A DNA stretch of 59,220 bases, taken from Erysipelotrichaceae bacterium. GTDB taxonomy: Bacteria > Bacillota_I > Bacilli_A > Erysipelotrichales > Erysipelotrichaceae. Under the pieces are notes generated by a model. The model was not told where the DNA came from and searched no databases. It worked only from the letters and a program-made list of their open reading frames with translations. This document shows, one piece after another, positions 51,006 through 59,183 of this stretch. Numbering within the stretch: position 1 is the first letter of the stretch; each line of letters opens with the position of its first letter. The stretch covers positions 1-59,220 of the forward strand of contig JAFRKA010000007.1 in NCBI GenBank assembly GCA_017432005.1, read 5' to 3'. The position numbers and the translations under genes are program-made.

Positions 51006-52156
51006 TGAATCCGCATGTCTATCTTCAAGATGAGAAGCAGATCGAAAGCATCGAATCGATAGAAAGAGTAGATGAACAGGGTTATCTCTATCATATGATC
51101 TGCACATATGATTACTATGATATCCCTGATGCCTTCAAGGCTGTGATCGATGCCGGATGTTCGACTTTTGTGACCAGAAATCTGGAAGGTGAGATCCTCT
51201 TCTGCCGCAATTATGATTATTCTCATTTTCCGCTCAATCAGAGGAAGTATCCGCGTACCGGACTCAATGTCATCGTGGCAGGAAACAATCCCAAAGCCCG
51301 TTACCGTTCATTGGGTGTGGCAGATGCCTACTGGGTCGATTATAAGAACGGTACATACACTAATGGTATGGCAGATGACGGAAAATGTGATCTGTCACCG
51401 TTTGTCCTGCTGCCGTTTTTATGCATGGACGGCATGAATGAAGCAGGTCTTGCGATCAGTATCCTGGCATTATGTGTCAAGGCTGAATGGAAACCGATCG
51501 ATTATGACAAGTATAAAGAAATGCTCAATGAGAACAAGGATAATCTCTTCCTGGAAAACGAGGGAGAGACACCTGATCCTTATTGGATAAAATCAGCTGT
51601 CGGTTCGATCTGCGTGAATGAAAAGGATCATAAGGACTGGATCGCCGAAAAGAAGACGATCGAATCAGCCTTGCCTGAAAAGCCTTATTATCTGCATCCG
51701 ATCCTGATGCGGATGGCTCTGGATAACTGCGGCAGTGTCGATGAGGTTATCGGCCTGTTTAATTCATACAACGTCCGCGGAGCGATGCCCGGAGCTGATT
51801 ATCATATCATGGCTGCCGATAAAAGCGGCGCCAGCGTACTGACCGAATGGATAGACGGAAAGCCTGTCGTCACAAAGACCGATCATGCGACTAATCACTA
51901 TGTAGGCAAGGAAGATCCGTTTTTCAAAGATGGATGTGGTCGTGATGAATGTCTGAAGGCCGGACTCTTCAGGACCAGGAAAGCCGGCATGCGTGAAGAC
52001 TTTGCGGAGAATCTGCTGAAACTGGTCGTTCAGGATCCTTCCAACAAAACGGATTCCGGAAAGACGCAGTATTCATGTATCTACAATCTCAATAAACAGA
52101 CTATGAAGATCTTCTCGTTCGGTGATATGAGCACATCATGGGATTATAAACTGTAA
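51005..52156 (+). CDS. Ntn-type linear amide C-N hydrolase (choloylglycine hydrolase family)
   Basis: This 383-residue protein is related to bile salt hydrolases and penicillin V acylases. The nucleophile pattern AGCSTFV...CRNYDYSH is seen, with Cys52 as the likely catalytic N-terminus and Arg68 and Asp71 as partners. In bile salt hydrolases the Cys is residue 2, so this protein has a propeptide of about 51 residues to be removed autocatalytically. ATG at 51005 overlaps the symporter stop by one base; a GTG three bases earlier is less likely. The substrate could be a conjugated bile acid, N-acyl amide or beta-lactam. Confidence 0.8.
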   Translation: MNPHVYLQDEKQIESIESIERVDEQGYLYHMICTYDYYDIPDAFKAVIDAGCSTFVTRNLEGEILFCRNYDYSHFPLNQRKYPRTGLNVIVAGNNPKARYRSLGVADAYWVDYKNGTYTNGMADDGKCDLSPFVLLPFLCMDGMNEAGLAISILALCVKAEWKPIDYDKYKEMLNENKDNLFLENEGETPDPYWIKSAVGSICVNEKDHKDWIAEKKTIESALPEKPYYLHPILMRMALDNCGSVDEVIGLFNSYNVRGAMPGADYHIMAADKSGASVLTEWIDGKPVVTKTDHATNHYVGKEDPFFKDGCGRDECLKAGLFRTRKAGMREDFAENLLKLVVQDPSNKTDSGKTQYSCIYNLNKQTMKIFSFGDMSTSWDYKL

Positions 52157-52157
52157 A

Positions 52158-52184
52158 AACAACGGTTCATTGAACCGTTGTTTA
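52158..52184. terminator. Bidirectional terminator between convergent operons
   Basis: The 11 bp perfect stem AACAACGGTTC / GAACCGTTGTT has an ATT loop; the htpG stop overlaps its right end. Confidence 0.85.
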
Positions 52185-54053
52185 TTTGATGGCTTTGAGC
52201 ATCAGCTCACTGATCTTTAAGGCATACTGGGCCGGATCATCAAGTTCCAGTCCTGCCATCAGCAGTGCCTGATCATAGAGAAGCGTAGTGTATTCACTGA
52301 TGTCTTCACCTTTGTCGTTCAGGTCTTTCAGAGCCTTGAACAGTTCGTGATCAGGATTGATCTCCATGATCTTGTTGGCTTTGACACCTTCCTGATTCAT
52401 CTGACGCAGGACTTTTTCCATATCGATGGAGAGGTTGTCATCAGATACCAGGCATACTGGATAGGATTTGAGTCTGGTCGACAGTTTGACATTGCTGACT
52501 TTATCCTTGAGGATCTCCTTGATCTTTTCGATCAGATCCTTGCTTTCTTCACTCTTCTTTTCCAGCTGTTTCTTTTCTTCATCGTTATCCAGATCAAGAT
52601 CGCCTTTCAGGATCGATTTGAACTGCTTGCCGTCATATTCCATGACGATCGAAGTGAGGAATTCATCGACTGAATCAGTGAAGTACAATACTTCATAGCC
52701 TTTATCCAGGACTTTTTCCATCTGCGGCAGCTGTCTGATCTTTTCGATCGATTCACCTGAAGCGTAGTAGATCTCTTTCTGATCTTTGACCATCCGGGAA
52801 ACGTATTCCTTGAGTGTCACATATTTATCTTCTTTCGAAGACTTGAACATCAGCAGATCGATCAGGACATCCTTGTTGGCACCAAAACCGTCGTAGCAGC
52901 CGAATTTGAGCTGTGATCCGAAGCAGTCGAAGAATTTTTCATAGTTCTCTCTGTCTTTCTCCAGCATGTTTTCCAGCGTTGATTTTATCTTCTTGTCGAC
53001 TGATTTCTTCAGCGTGTTCATCTGATGATCCTGCTGCAGGATCTCACGCGAGATGTTCAGATTCAGATCATCAGAATCGACGACACCTCTGATGAAACGG
53101 AAGTAATCAGATACGATCTCTTTGGCTTCATCTTTGATGAAGACACCTCTGGAATACAGTTTGAGTCCCAGCTTGTAGTCGTTGGTATAGTAGTTGAACG
53201 GACGCTGAGAAGGGATGTAAAGCAGGGCGGTATAGGATGTGTTTCCTTCGACTTTGTAATGGATCGTCTTCAGCGGTTTAGCATAGTCGTAGTATTCCTG
53301 CATGTAGAAATCATCATAGTCTTCTTGCTTGATGTCTTTCTTGTTTTTCTTCCAGATCGGCTGCATAGAGTTGATGACTTCCAGTTTTTCGACCTTCTCA
53401 GACTTTCCGTCTTCCTTGTAGTCGTAGGTCTCGACCATCATCTCGATCGGATATCTGATGAAATCGGAATACTTCTTGATGAGTGAACGGATCTCATTGC
53501 GGTCAAGATACTTGTCGTATTTCTTTTCCTTGCTGTTAGGTTTGATGTGCAGGGTTATGGTCGTACCGGCTTCAGCTCTTTCACCGTCACTTATCTCATA
53601 GCCGTTCATATCAGAGACCCAGTTGTATGCTTTGTTCGCATTGACTTTACGGGAAACGACCTCGACTCTGTCAGCGACCATGAAAGCCGAATAGAATCCG
53701 ACACCGAACTGGCCGATGATATCGGCTTCGCTCTTTTCATCGAGTTCTTGTTTGAATTCAAACGAACCGGATCTGGCGATCGTGCCCAGGTTGTCTTCCA
53801 GTTCCTTGCGGTCCATACCGATACCGTTGTCACTGATCGTGATCAGACGGTTCTTTTTGTCGACATCGATGTGGATCTTCGGATCATCGGCACTGATCTC
53901 AGGATCAGTGAGGGAGAGGATATGTCTTTTATCCAGGGCATCAGATGCGTTGGATATCAGCTCTCTTAGGAAAATATCGGTATTTGTATAAATGGAGTTG
54001 GCCATCATATCCAGCAATCTTTTTGATTCTGTTTTAAACTGTTTTACTGCCAT
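52182..54053 (-). CDS. htpG: Chaperone protein HtpG (Hsp90)
   Basis: This 623-residue Hsp90 has the GHKL ATPase N-terminus (ELISNASDALDK, SDNGIGM, GQFGVGFYSAFMV), the middle domain and the C-terminal dimerisation domain. It is an ATP-dependent chaperone for near-native clients. The start MAVKQFKTE at 54053 is set by AGGAGG about seven bases upstream; an ATG 24 bp further out lies before that SD. A CIRCE element just upstream indicates HrcA control. Confidence 0.97.
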   Translation of the reverse strand: MAVKQFKTESKRLLDMMANSIYTNTDIFLRELISNASDALDKRHILSLTDPEISADDPKIHIDVDKKNRLITISDNGIGMDRKELEDNLGTIARSGSFEFKQELDEKSEADIIGQFGVGFYSAFMVADRVEVVSRKVNANKAYNWVSDMNGYEISDGERAEAGTTITLHIKPNSKEKKYDKYLDRNEIRSLIKKYSDFIRYPIEMMVETYDYKEDGKSEKVEKLEVINSMQPIWKKNKKDIKQEDYDDFYMQEYYDYAKPLKTIHYKVEGNTSYTALLYIPSQRPFNYYTNDYKLGLKLYSRGVFIKDEAKEIVSDYFRFIRGVVDSDDLNLNISREILQQDHQMNTLKKSVDKKIKSTLENMLEKDRENYEKFFDCFGSQLKFGCYDGFGANKDVLIDLLMFKSSKEDKYVTLKEYVSRMVKDQKEIYYASGESIEKIRQLPQMEKVLDKGYEVLYFTDSVDEFLTSIVMEYDGKQFKSILKGDLDLDNDEEKKQLEKKSEESKDLIEKIKEILKDKVSNVKLSTRLKSYPVCLVSDDNLSIDMEKVLRQMNQEGVKANKIMEINPDHELFKALKDLNDKGEDISEYTTLLYDQALLMAGLELDDPAQYALKISELMLKAIK

Positions 54054-54078
54054 ATTTTTCGCCTCCTTTAGCAACATA

Positions 54079-54105
54079 TTAGCACTCTATCATATAGACT
54101 GCTAA
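54079..54105 (-). promoter_or_regulatory. CIRCE operator for HrcA
   Basis: TTAGCACTC, nine bases and GACTGCTAA follow one another: the 9-9-9 CIRCE layout with one mismatch (GAC for GAG). It is 25 bp upstream of the htpG start. Confidence 0.9.
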
Positions 54106-54143
54106 TTTAATATATCATTAATATTTTAATAAATCAAGTCATG

Positions 54144-54149
54144 TATAAT
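54144..54149 (+). promoter_or_regulatory. -10 hexamer of a predicted leaderless ybeY transcript
   Basis: TATAAT, six bases (taagtt) and the ATG at 54156; no SD. Confidence 0.65.
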
Positions 54150-54155
54150 TAAGTT

Positions 54156-54599
54156 ATGCTCAACATCATAAACAGGACCAGATATAGCGATCTTAAGCCT
54201 TTTTTTCCGCTTATTGAGGAGTATTACCTGAAGACGCTGAAGACGCTTGAGCTCGAAGATAATTACGTCGTATCGCTCATTATCTGCGGTCCTTTGAGCA
54301 TCAGAAAGATCAATCGTGAGTATCGGAACATCGACCGGGAAACGGACGTCATTTCTTTTGCGCTGCTTGACGGTGACGAAACGGTCGAATATGAAGATGA
54401 GATCGAACTGGGCGATATCTTCATCAACCGTGATCGTGTCTTTTCCCAGGCTGAAGAATATGGACATTCGGTGCAAAGAGAATTCGTTTTCCTCTTTGTT
54501 CACGGACTGTTGCATCTGCTGGGATATGATCATATGGAAGCTGAGGACGAGAAGAAGATGTTTGCCCTGCAGAAGAAGATCGTCGGGGATCTGAAGTGA
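54156..54599 (+). CDS. ybeY: Endoribonuclease YbeY
   Basis: This 147-residue metalloprotein has the zinc motif HGLLHLLGYDH near residue 115. It acts in 16S rRNA 3' end maturation and ribosome quality control. It heads the ybeY-dgkA-cdd-era-recO run, the conserved order in Firmicutes. Confidence 0.95.
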   Translation: MLNIINRTRYSDLKPFFPLIEEYYLKTLKTLELEDNYVVSLIICGPLSIRKINREYRNIDRETDVISFALLDGDETVEYEDEIELGDIFINRDRVFSQAEEYGHSVQREFVFLFVHGLLHLLGYDHMEAEDEKKMFALQKKIVGDLK

Positions 54600-54928
54600 A
54601 AAAATTTGCTGATTCTTTCAATGGACTGAAGATTGCACTGACACATAAAGCAGTCCTCATTCAGGTCGTACTTGGCGTTATGGCGATCATCGGCGGATGT
54701 ATCATCAGACTGGATTATTATGAATGGCTGGCTTTCGTTATCTGCATCGGCCTGGTCATAATGAGTGAGATCTTCAATACGGCGATCGAAAAGATCGGCG
54801 ATTATCTTAATAATGAATATGACGAGAGGATTAAAACGATCAAGGATCTTTCGAGCGGCGCCGTGCTGGTGAGTGCTCTTTGTGCCCTGATCGTATGTCT
54901 GATATGTGTTTTAAGGAGAATCATGTAA
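54596..54928 (+). CDS. dgkA: Diacylglycerol/undecaprenol kinase DgkA
   Basis: This 110-residue membrane protein has three helices and the family motif EIFNTAIEKIGDYL. In Gram-positives this family mainly phosphorylates undecaprenol, restoring the lipid carrier for wall synthesis. It starts with GTG, overlapping ybeY by 4 bp, with GGGGATCT as a weak SD. Confidence 0.92.
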   Translation: MKKFADSFNGLKIALTHKAVLIQVVLGVMAIIGGCIIRLDYYEWLAFVICIGLVIMSEIFNTAIEKIGDYLNNEYDERIKTIKDLSSGAVLVSALCALIVCLICVLRRIM

Positions 54929-55326
54929 TGAGTAAAGAAGAACTGGTCAAAGAAGCTTTCAAGGCATTGGAAAATGCCTATGCGCCTTATTCGAACTATC
55001 ATGTCGGTGCCTGCGTTCTCTGTAAGGATGGCAGGACTTTTTACGGCGCCAATATCGAGAATGCATCCTTCGGTGCTACCAACTGTGGTGAAAGAAGTGC
55101 CGTCTTCGGTGCTTATTCATACGGTTACCGCAAGGATGACATCGAAGCACTGGCGATCGTGACGGACGGCGGACGGGTCGGAGCACCGTGCGGCATCTGC
55201 AGACAGGTCCTGTCAGAACTGCTGAATCAGGATACGCCGATCATCCTTTCCAACGGCAAGGAGACGATCGAAAGAACGATCGCTGAACTGCTTCCTGAAC
55301 AATTCACGGCTGAAGATATCGGATAA
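54928..55326 (+). CDS. cdd: Cytidine deaminase
   Basis: This 132-residue enzyme has the zinc site of the cytidine deaminase fold: NCGERSA (Cys ligand and catalytic Glu) and PCGICRQ (two Cys ligands). It converts cytidine to uridine in pyrimidine salvage. The ATG at 54928 overlaps the dgkA stop by one base, with AAGGAG about 11 bases upstream. Confidence 0.96.
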   Translation: MSKEELVKEAFKALENAYAPYSNYHVGACVLCKDGRTFYGANIENASFGATNCGERSAVFGAYSYGYRKDDIEALAIVTDGGRVGAPCGICRQVLSELLNQDTPIILSNGKETIERTIAELLPEQFTAEDIG

Positions 55327-56222
55327 TGAAATCTGGATTCATCGCAATCATCGGCAGACCGAACGCCGGCAAATCGACACTGATCAATGCGCTGCTGGGC
55401 GAAAAGATCGCCATCACCACCAGTAAGGCGCAGACGACCAGGAACGCCATCCTGGGGATCTTGAATGATGACGATTGTCAGATCGTCTTTATCGATACAC
55501 CGGGTATCCATGAGGCCAAAACGGCTTTAGGTTCCTACATGAACAAGGAAGCCATGTCCCAGGCTGCCGGTGTCGATATCATCTACTATATCGTCGACGG
55601 ACACAAAGGCCTGCAGAAAGAAGATAAAGAGATCATTGACAGGCTCTTTACCTATGAGGCACCGGTCTTTCTTCTGCTCAACAAGATCGATGAACTGAGT
55701 TATGACCAGCTGATCAAACGTCTTTCATATGCCAATGAGAACTATAAGTTCAGTGAGATCATTCCGATCAGTGCCCTCAACAAAGAGAATCTGGATGAAC
55801 TGCTGGAAACGAGTAAAAAATATCTCCATGATTCTGTCCAGTATTATCCCGATGATGTGAAGACCAACATGAACAGGGAATTCCGCATCGCGGAGATCAT
55901 CAGGGAAAAGATCATCCTGAATATGCGTGAGGAAGTACCGCATCTGGTAGCCTGCCGAGTCGAGGAGATCAAGGAGAAGACTTCCAAGGTCTTCATTGAA
56001 GCGACGATCATCTGCAATAAAGATACGCATAAAGGCATTATCATCGGCAAGAACGGCTCGATGCTGAAAAAGATCAATGATCAGGCCAGTAGTGATATCG
56101 CAGCCCTGTTTCCGGGCAAGAAGATCATCCTTTCGCTTTATGTGAGAGTGGAAGAAGACTGGCTCAACTCAGAAAAACAGCTGTTCAATCTCGGCTATTT
56201 TTCGGGGGACAGGGATGAATGA
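55326..56222 (+). CDS. era: GTPase Era
   Basis: This 298-residue protein has the G domain with GRPNAGKST, the switch ITTSKAQTTRNAI, DTPG and NKID, and the C-terminal KH domain with GIIIGKNGSMLKKI, which binds the 3' end of 16S rRNA. It is essential for 30S assembly. It overlaps cdd by one base and recO by 8 bp. Confidence 0.97.
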   Translation: MKSGFIAIIGRPNAGKSTLINALLGEKIAITTSKAQTTRNAILGILNDDDCQIVFIDTPGIHEAKTALGSYMNKEAMSQAAGVDIIYYIVDGHKGLQKEDKEIIDRLFTYEAPVFLLLNKIDELSYDQLIKRLSYANENYKFSEIIPISALNKENLDELLETSKKYLHDSVQYYPDDVKTNMNREFRIAEIIREKIILNMREEVPHLVACRVEEIKEKTSKVFIEATIICNKDTHKGIIIGKNGSMLKKINDQASSDIAALFPGKKIILSLYVRVEEDWLNSEKQLFNLGYFSGDRDE

Positions 56223-56913
56223 CAAGATAAACGGATTCGTACTGAGTGAGTCCGATTACCGGGAAGCTGATGTGCTGATGCAGGTACTGACGAAGGAATA
56301 CGGCATCATCTCACTGGTCGGCAAAGCTTCCAAGAAGCTGAACAGCAAAAATCATTTTCTGCCGTTCGGACTGTATGAATTCATCATCGATTACAAAGAC
56401 GGCAAGACGATCTTTGCGGTACACGGATCGAAACTGCTGGAGAATTATTTTGAAGACAGCGACATCTCGATGATGTCGTTCAAGAATATCCTGGCAGAAC
56501 TGACGCTGAAGAATAGGGATATCGATACCTATGATCAGCTGCTGTTCGTCTTCAGGAACATGAACAGTGAAAACCGCTATCTGCTGGGATCGATGTATCT
56601 TTCCCACATCATAAAGAGATTCGGCATCAGCCCGGTCGTAGACAGCTGTGCACTATGCGACAGCCGCAAGGTCGTAGCTTTATCCAACCGGCACGGCGGC
56701 TTCCTTTGTATGAACCACCTTGGCGGTGAAGAAACGCTGCCGGTCGAGGTACTGAAGAGATTCAGACTGATCATCAAGGGAACGTTTGATAACTATGATG
56801 TCCTGAAGGACTTCACTTATGATCTCAGAGATTTCTCGCTGCTGATGGATTTCTATCAAGCCAACAGTGAGATAAAACTGAAATCCTATGAATTTTATCG
56901 GAGCATGAACTGA
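56215..56913 (+). CDS. recO: DNA repair protein RecO
   Basis: This 232-residue protein has an N-terminal OB fold (1-80), a helical domain and a zinc-finger-like Cys cluster (CALCD, then FLCMNH). RecO anneals DNA and loads RecA with RecR. It lies in the standard era-recO arrangement. Confidence 0.92.
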   Translation: MNDKINGFVLSESDYREADVLMQVLTKEYGIISLVGKASKKLNSKNHFLPFGLYEFIIDYKDGKTIFAVHGSKLLENYFEDSDISMMSFKNILAELTLKNRDIDTYDQLLFVFRNMNSENRYLLGSMYLSHIIKRFGISPVVDSCALCDSRKVVALSNRHGGFLCMNHLGGEETLPVEVLKRFRLIIKGTFDNYDVLKDFTYDLRDFSLLMDFYQANSEIKLKSYEFYRSMN

Positions 56914-56914
56914 T

Positions 56915-57781
56915 ATGAAGAAGATCCTGATCTGTTTACTTGCTGCAACATTACTTTGTTCCTGCAGGGAACAGTCTTTTAAAATCGATACTTCTGAAAT
57001 CAATGTCCTGACTGATAATGCAACGGAACTTGATTTCAAGCTGCATTCCGACAAGTATCTGCTGGTCGATCTTTCTGATTTCATCATAAAGTATAAACAC
57101 CGTTCGGATGTTATCATGTATCCGGCATCTTTGACCAAGGTCCTGACGATGGATACCGTTCTCAATCTTGTTGAAGATCTTGATGAGACATCATACGTCA
57201 CTTATGAACAGGTCGAAGCTCTGATCGAAGAAGACGCATCCTTGGCTTACATCAAAAGAGATTATCCTTACTCGCTGAGAGATCTGCTGTATGCGCTGAT
57301 ACTGCCCTCAGGTGCCGATGCCTCACTCGCTTTGGAGAATTATTTTTCGCAAAGGGGCATCGATCTGGTTGAACAGATGAATATCCATGCACAGCAACTG
57401 GGCTGCACGAATTCGCACTTCGTCAATACGACGGGTCTGCATGATGATGATCACTATACGACGCTCGATGATCTGTTTCTGATCGTCATGGATACGCTGA
57501 AGTTTGCGGAGGGCAGGGCTATAATCGAATCGCTGCACCATGTCATGGATGACGGACTGACAGTAAGTACCGGCATCAGATCATTGAACGTCAGCGCCAA
57601 TACGATCGTCCTGGGCGGCAAGACCGGCTATACACCGGAAGCCGGTCAGAATATCGTCATCCTTTATAAGAATCGCGGCAAGTCATATATGCTGCTCTTA
57701 GGCAATGCTGACGGGTCATATCTGCGTGACGAATACTGGCATTATGAAGATGCACTGACGGTTTTGCAGCAATTGTACTGA
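56915..57781 (+). CDS. D-alanyl-D-alanine carboxypeptidase-like lipoprotein (family S11)
   Basis: This 288-residue exported lipoprotein has the signal ending LLCSC (Cys17). The penicillin-binding motifs are S72-L-T-K75 (SxxK), SGA at 132-134 in place of the usual SGN, and KTG in GGKTGYT. It should trim D-Ala from peptidoglycan pentapeptide. The loss of Asn in motif 2 is an oddity that could lower activity. It starts one base after recO. Confidence 0.85.
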   Translation: MKKILICLLAATLLCSCREQSFKIDTSEINVLTDNATELDFKLHSDKYLLVDLSDFIIKYKHRSDVIMYPASLTKVLTMDTVLNLVEDLDETSYVTYEQVEALIEEDASLAYIKRDYPYSLRDLLYALILPSGADASLALENYFSQRGIDLVEQMNIHAQQLGCTNSHFVNTTGLHDDDHYTTLDDLFLIVMDTLKFAEGRAIIESLHHVMDDGLTVSTGIRSLNVSANTIVLGGKTGYTPEAGQNIVILYKNRGKSYMLLLGNADGSYLRDEYWHYEDALTVLQQLY

Positions 57782-57789
57782 AATTGTTA

Positions 57790-57795
57790 TATAAT
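57790..57795 (+). promoter_or_regulatory. -10 hexamer of the thiT transcript
   Basis: TATAAT at 57790-57795 places the start near 57802, at the front of the riboswitch; if so, the short P1 helix would be only partly transcribed. No good -35 is seen. Confidence 0.45.
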
Positions 57796-57796
57796 T

Positions 57797-57888
57797 CTTT
57801 TGGGGTGCCGCAAGGCTGAGATCATACCCATGACCTGATCTGGATAATGCCAGCGTAGGGAAGGCACCTTTTACGGAGGTGTTTTTTT
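57797..57888 (+). ncRNA. TPP riboswitch (THI element) with combined terminator/SD sequestor
   Basis: The conserved core is clear: GGGGTGCC (57802-57809), GGCTGAGAT, ACCC, then ACCTGATCTGGATAATGCC and AGCGTAGGGAA. Downstream, CACCT (57865-57869) can pair with AGGTG (57877-57881), which includes the SD GGAGGTG and is followed by T7. In the absence of TPP, GGTGCC (57804-57809) can pair instead with GGCACC (57863-57868), freeing the SD. TPP should therefore turn thiT off by termination, SD masking, or both. Confidence 0.9.
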
Positions 57889-58392
57889 ATGAAAAAACTT
57901 ACTACCAAGACGATAGCGACAATGGCGATCTACTGTGCACTCTTTGTGATACTGGATCGTGTCAGCGATATGCTCAATCTCTTTCAGATGCCAAGTGGCG
58001 GAAAACTGAATTTCGGACCGATCGCTCTTTTGATCTGTTCATATCACCTGGGCTGGGAGAACGGAGCTTTTGTCGGACTGGTATCGGTCTTCCTACAGCT
58101 GGTCATCGGCTCAGTCGGTTTCTACAGTATCTGGAGCTTCCTGCTGGATTATCTGATCGCCTATGCGGCATACGGACTGGCTTCCGCATTTCCTAATAAA
58201 GGTTATTTCTACAGCGGTGTGATCATCACCAGTCTCATCAGGCTTCTCTCATCGACGATCTCCGGAGTGCTGCTGTGGGAAACGCCTTTATGGTCATCAC
58301 TTATATACAATGCCTCATACATGGTACCGACGACGCTCTGTGCGATCATCGTCGTTCCGCTTCTGTGCGAGCGTCTGAAGAAAACATGGTAA
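57889..58392 (+). CDS. thiT: Energy-coupling factor thiamine transporter S component ThiT
   Basis: This 167-residue membrane protein has about six helices and the ThiT pattern (MPSGGKLNFGPI, LGWENGAFVGL). It binds thiamine and uses a shared ECF ATPase module encoded elsewhere. It is directly behind a TPP riboswitch, which confirms the substrate. SD GGAGGTG is part of the riboswitch expression platform. Confidence 0.93.
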   Translation: MKKLTTKTIATMAIYCALFVILDRVSDMLNLFQMPSGGKLNFGPIALLICSYHLGWENGAFVGLVSVFLQLVIGSVGFYSIWSFLLDYLIAYAAYGLASAFPNKGYFYSGVIITSLIRLLSSTISGVLLWETPLWSSLIYNASYMVPTTLCAIIVVPLLCERLKKTW

Positions 58393-58395
58393 GAT
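58390..58395 (+). promoter_or_regulatory. -10-like hexamer of a predicted leaderless transcript (DUF402 gene)
   Basis: TAAGAT, six bases (agattc) and the ATG at 58402; it overlaps the thiT stop codon, with no SD. Confidence 0.5.
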
Positions 58396-58401
58396 AGATT
58401 C

Positions 58402-58962
58402 ATGTGTGAACTGAAGATAGGGGACAGTGTATTCGTACAGTCGTATAAACATAACGGCAGTATCCATCGTACCTGGTCGAAGGCATTCGTCATCGATGTA
58501 CTGGATGACTGCTATGTAGTCGTTACCGATCACAGCTGGGTCGTGGAAGCAGACCGCAGACGCTGGCTGACCAAGGAACCGGCTATCTGTTTCTATTACC
58601 GCAACAGATGGTTCAATATCATCTCGATGGTACGCAAGAACGGCATCTATTATTACTGCAATGTCGCAACACCGAGCATCTATGACGGAGAGGCCATCAA
58701 GAACGTCGATTATGATCTGGATGTCAAGGTCTTTCCGGACGGAACGTACATGGTACTTGATGAAAATGAGTTCGAGTATCACTGTCAGAAAATGAATTAT
58801 TCATCAGACATCAGAAAGATCTGTATCGATGCGAAAAACGAACTCGTAGAGATGGTCGAAAAAAAGCAGATCCCATTCGATTTTTCTTACATAAATACAT
58901 ATATCATGAAGTATTTTGAGCTTGTTTTTGAGAAAAAAGATGAGGAAAAAGCTGATAAATAA
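58402..58962 (+). CDS. DUF402 protein, nucleoside di/triphosphatase-like (Ntdp family)
   Basis: This 186-residue protein has the DUF402 beta-barrel with YDLDVKVFPDG and acidic metal-binding residues (VLDENEFE), followed by a helical tail (HCQKMNYSSDI). Family members such as Staphylococcus Ntdp hydrolyse nucleoside tri- and diphosphates. It lies between thiT and the rRNA operon. The last residues are acidic and basic (EKKDEEKADK). Confidence 0.82.
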   Translation: MCELKIGDSVFVQSYKHNGSIHRTWSKAFVIDVLDDCYVVVTDHSWVVEADRRRWLTKEPAICFYYRNRWFNIISMVRKNGIYYYCNVATPSIYDGEAIKNVDYDLDVKVFPDGTYMVLDENEFEYHCQKMNYSSDIRKICIDAKNELVEMVEKKQIPFDFSYINTYIMKYFELVFEKKDEEKADK

Positions 58963-58983
58963 AGGGTTTCTGATACATTCGCG

Positions 58984-59042
58984 AAAAAAAGTTAAAAAAA
59001 GTGAAAAAAGTTGTTGACAATGATATTACAGTTTGGTAGTAT
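58984..59042 (+). promoter_or_regulatory. rRNA operon promoter with phased A-tracts
   Basis: Three A-tracts (58984-58990, 58994-59000 and 59004-59009) recur every 10 bp, as expected for a bent UP element. TTGACA (59014-59019), a 17 bp spacer and an extended -10 TGGTAGTAT (59034-59042) follow. Transcription should begin near 59049. Confidence 0.85.
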
Positions 59043-59048
59043 AAATAA

Positions 59049-59183
59049 GCACTGCAAAAGAGCAGGTGGTCAGAAACAGCTGCGATAACAGTGCGATTCG
59101 ATCTTTGAAAACTAAATAAGAAGCAATTAAACAAAACGTCAATTCATTTAAACCAAGAACTTATAGTTCTTAAATATTCGAGT
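59049..59183 (+). promoter_or_regulatory. 16S rRNA leader with boxA-like antitermination site
   Basis: The leader has a GCACTG / CAGTGC long-range stem (about 59049-59094) and GATCTTTGAAAACT (59100-59113), the boxA-like sequence found before rRNA genes in Firmicutes. The remaining leader up to the 16S start is AT-rich, with a small hairpin AAGAACTTATAGTTCTT (59155-59171). Confidence 0.65.
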
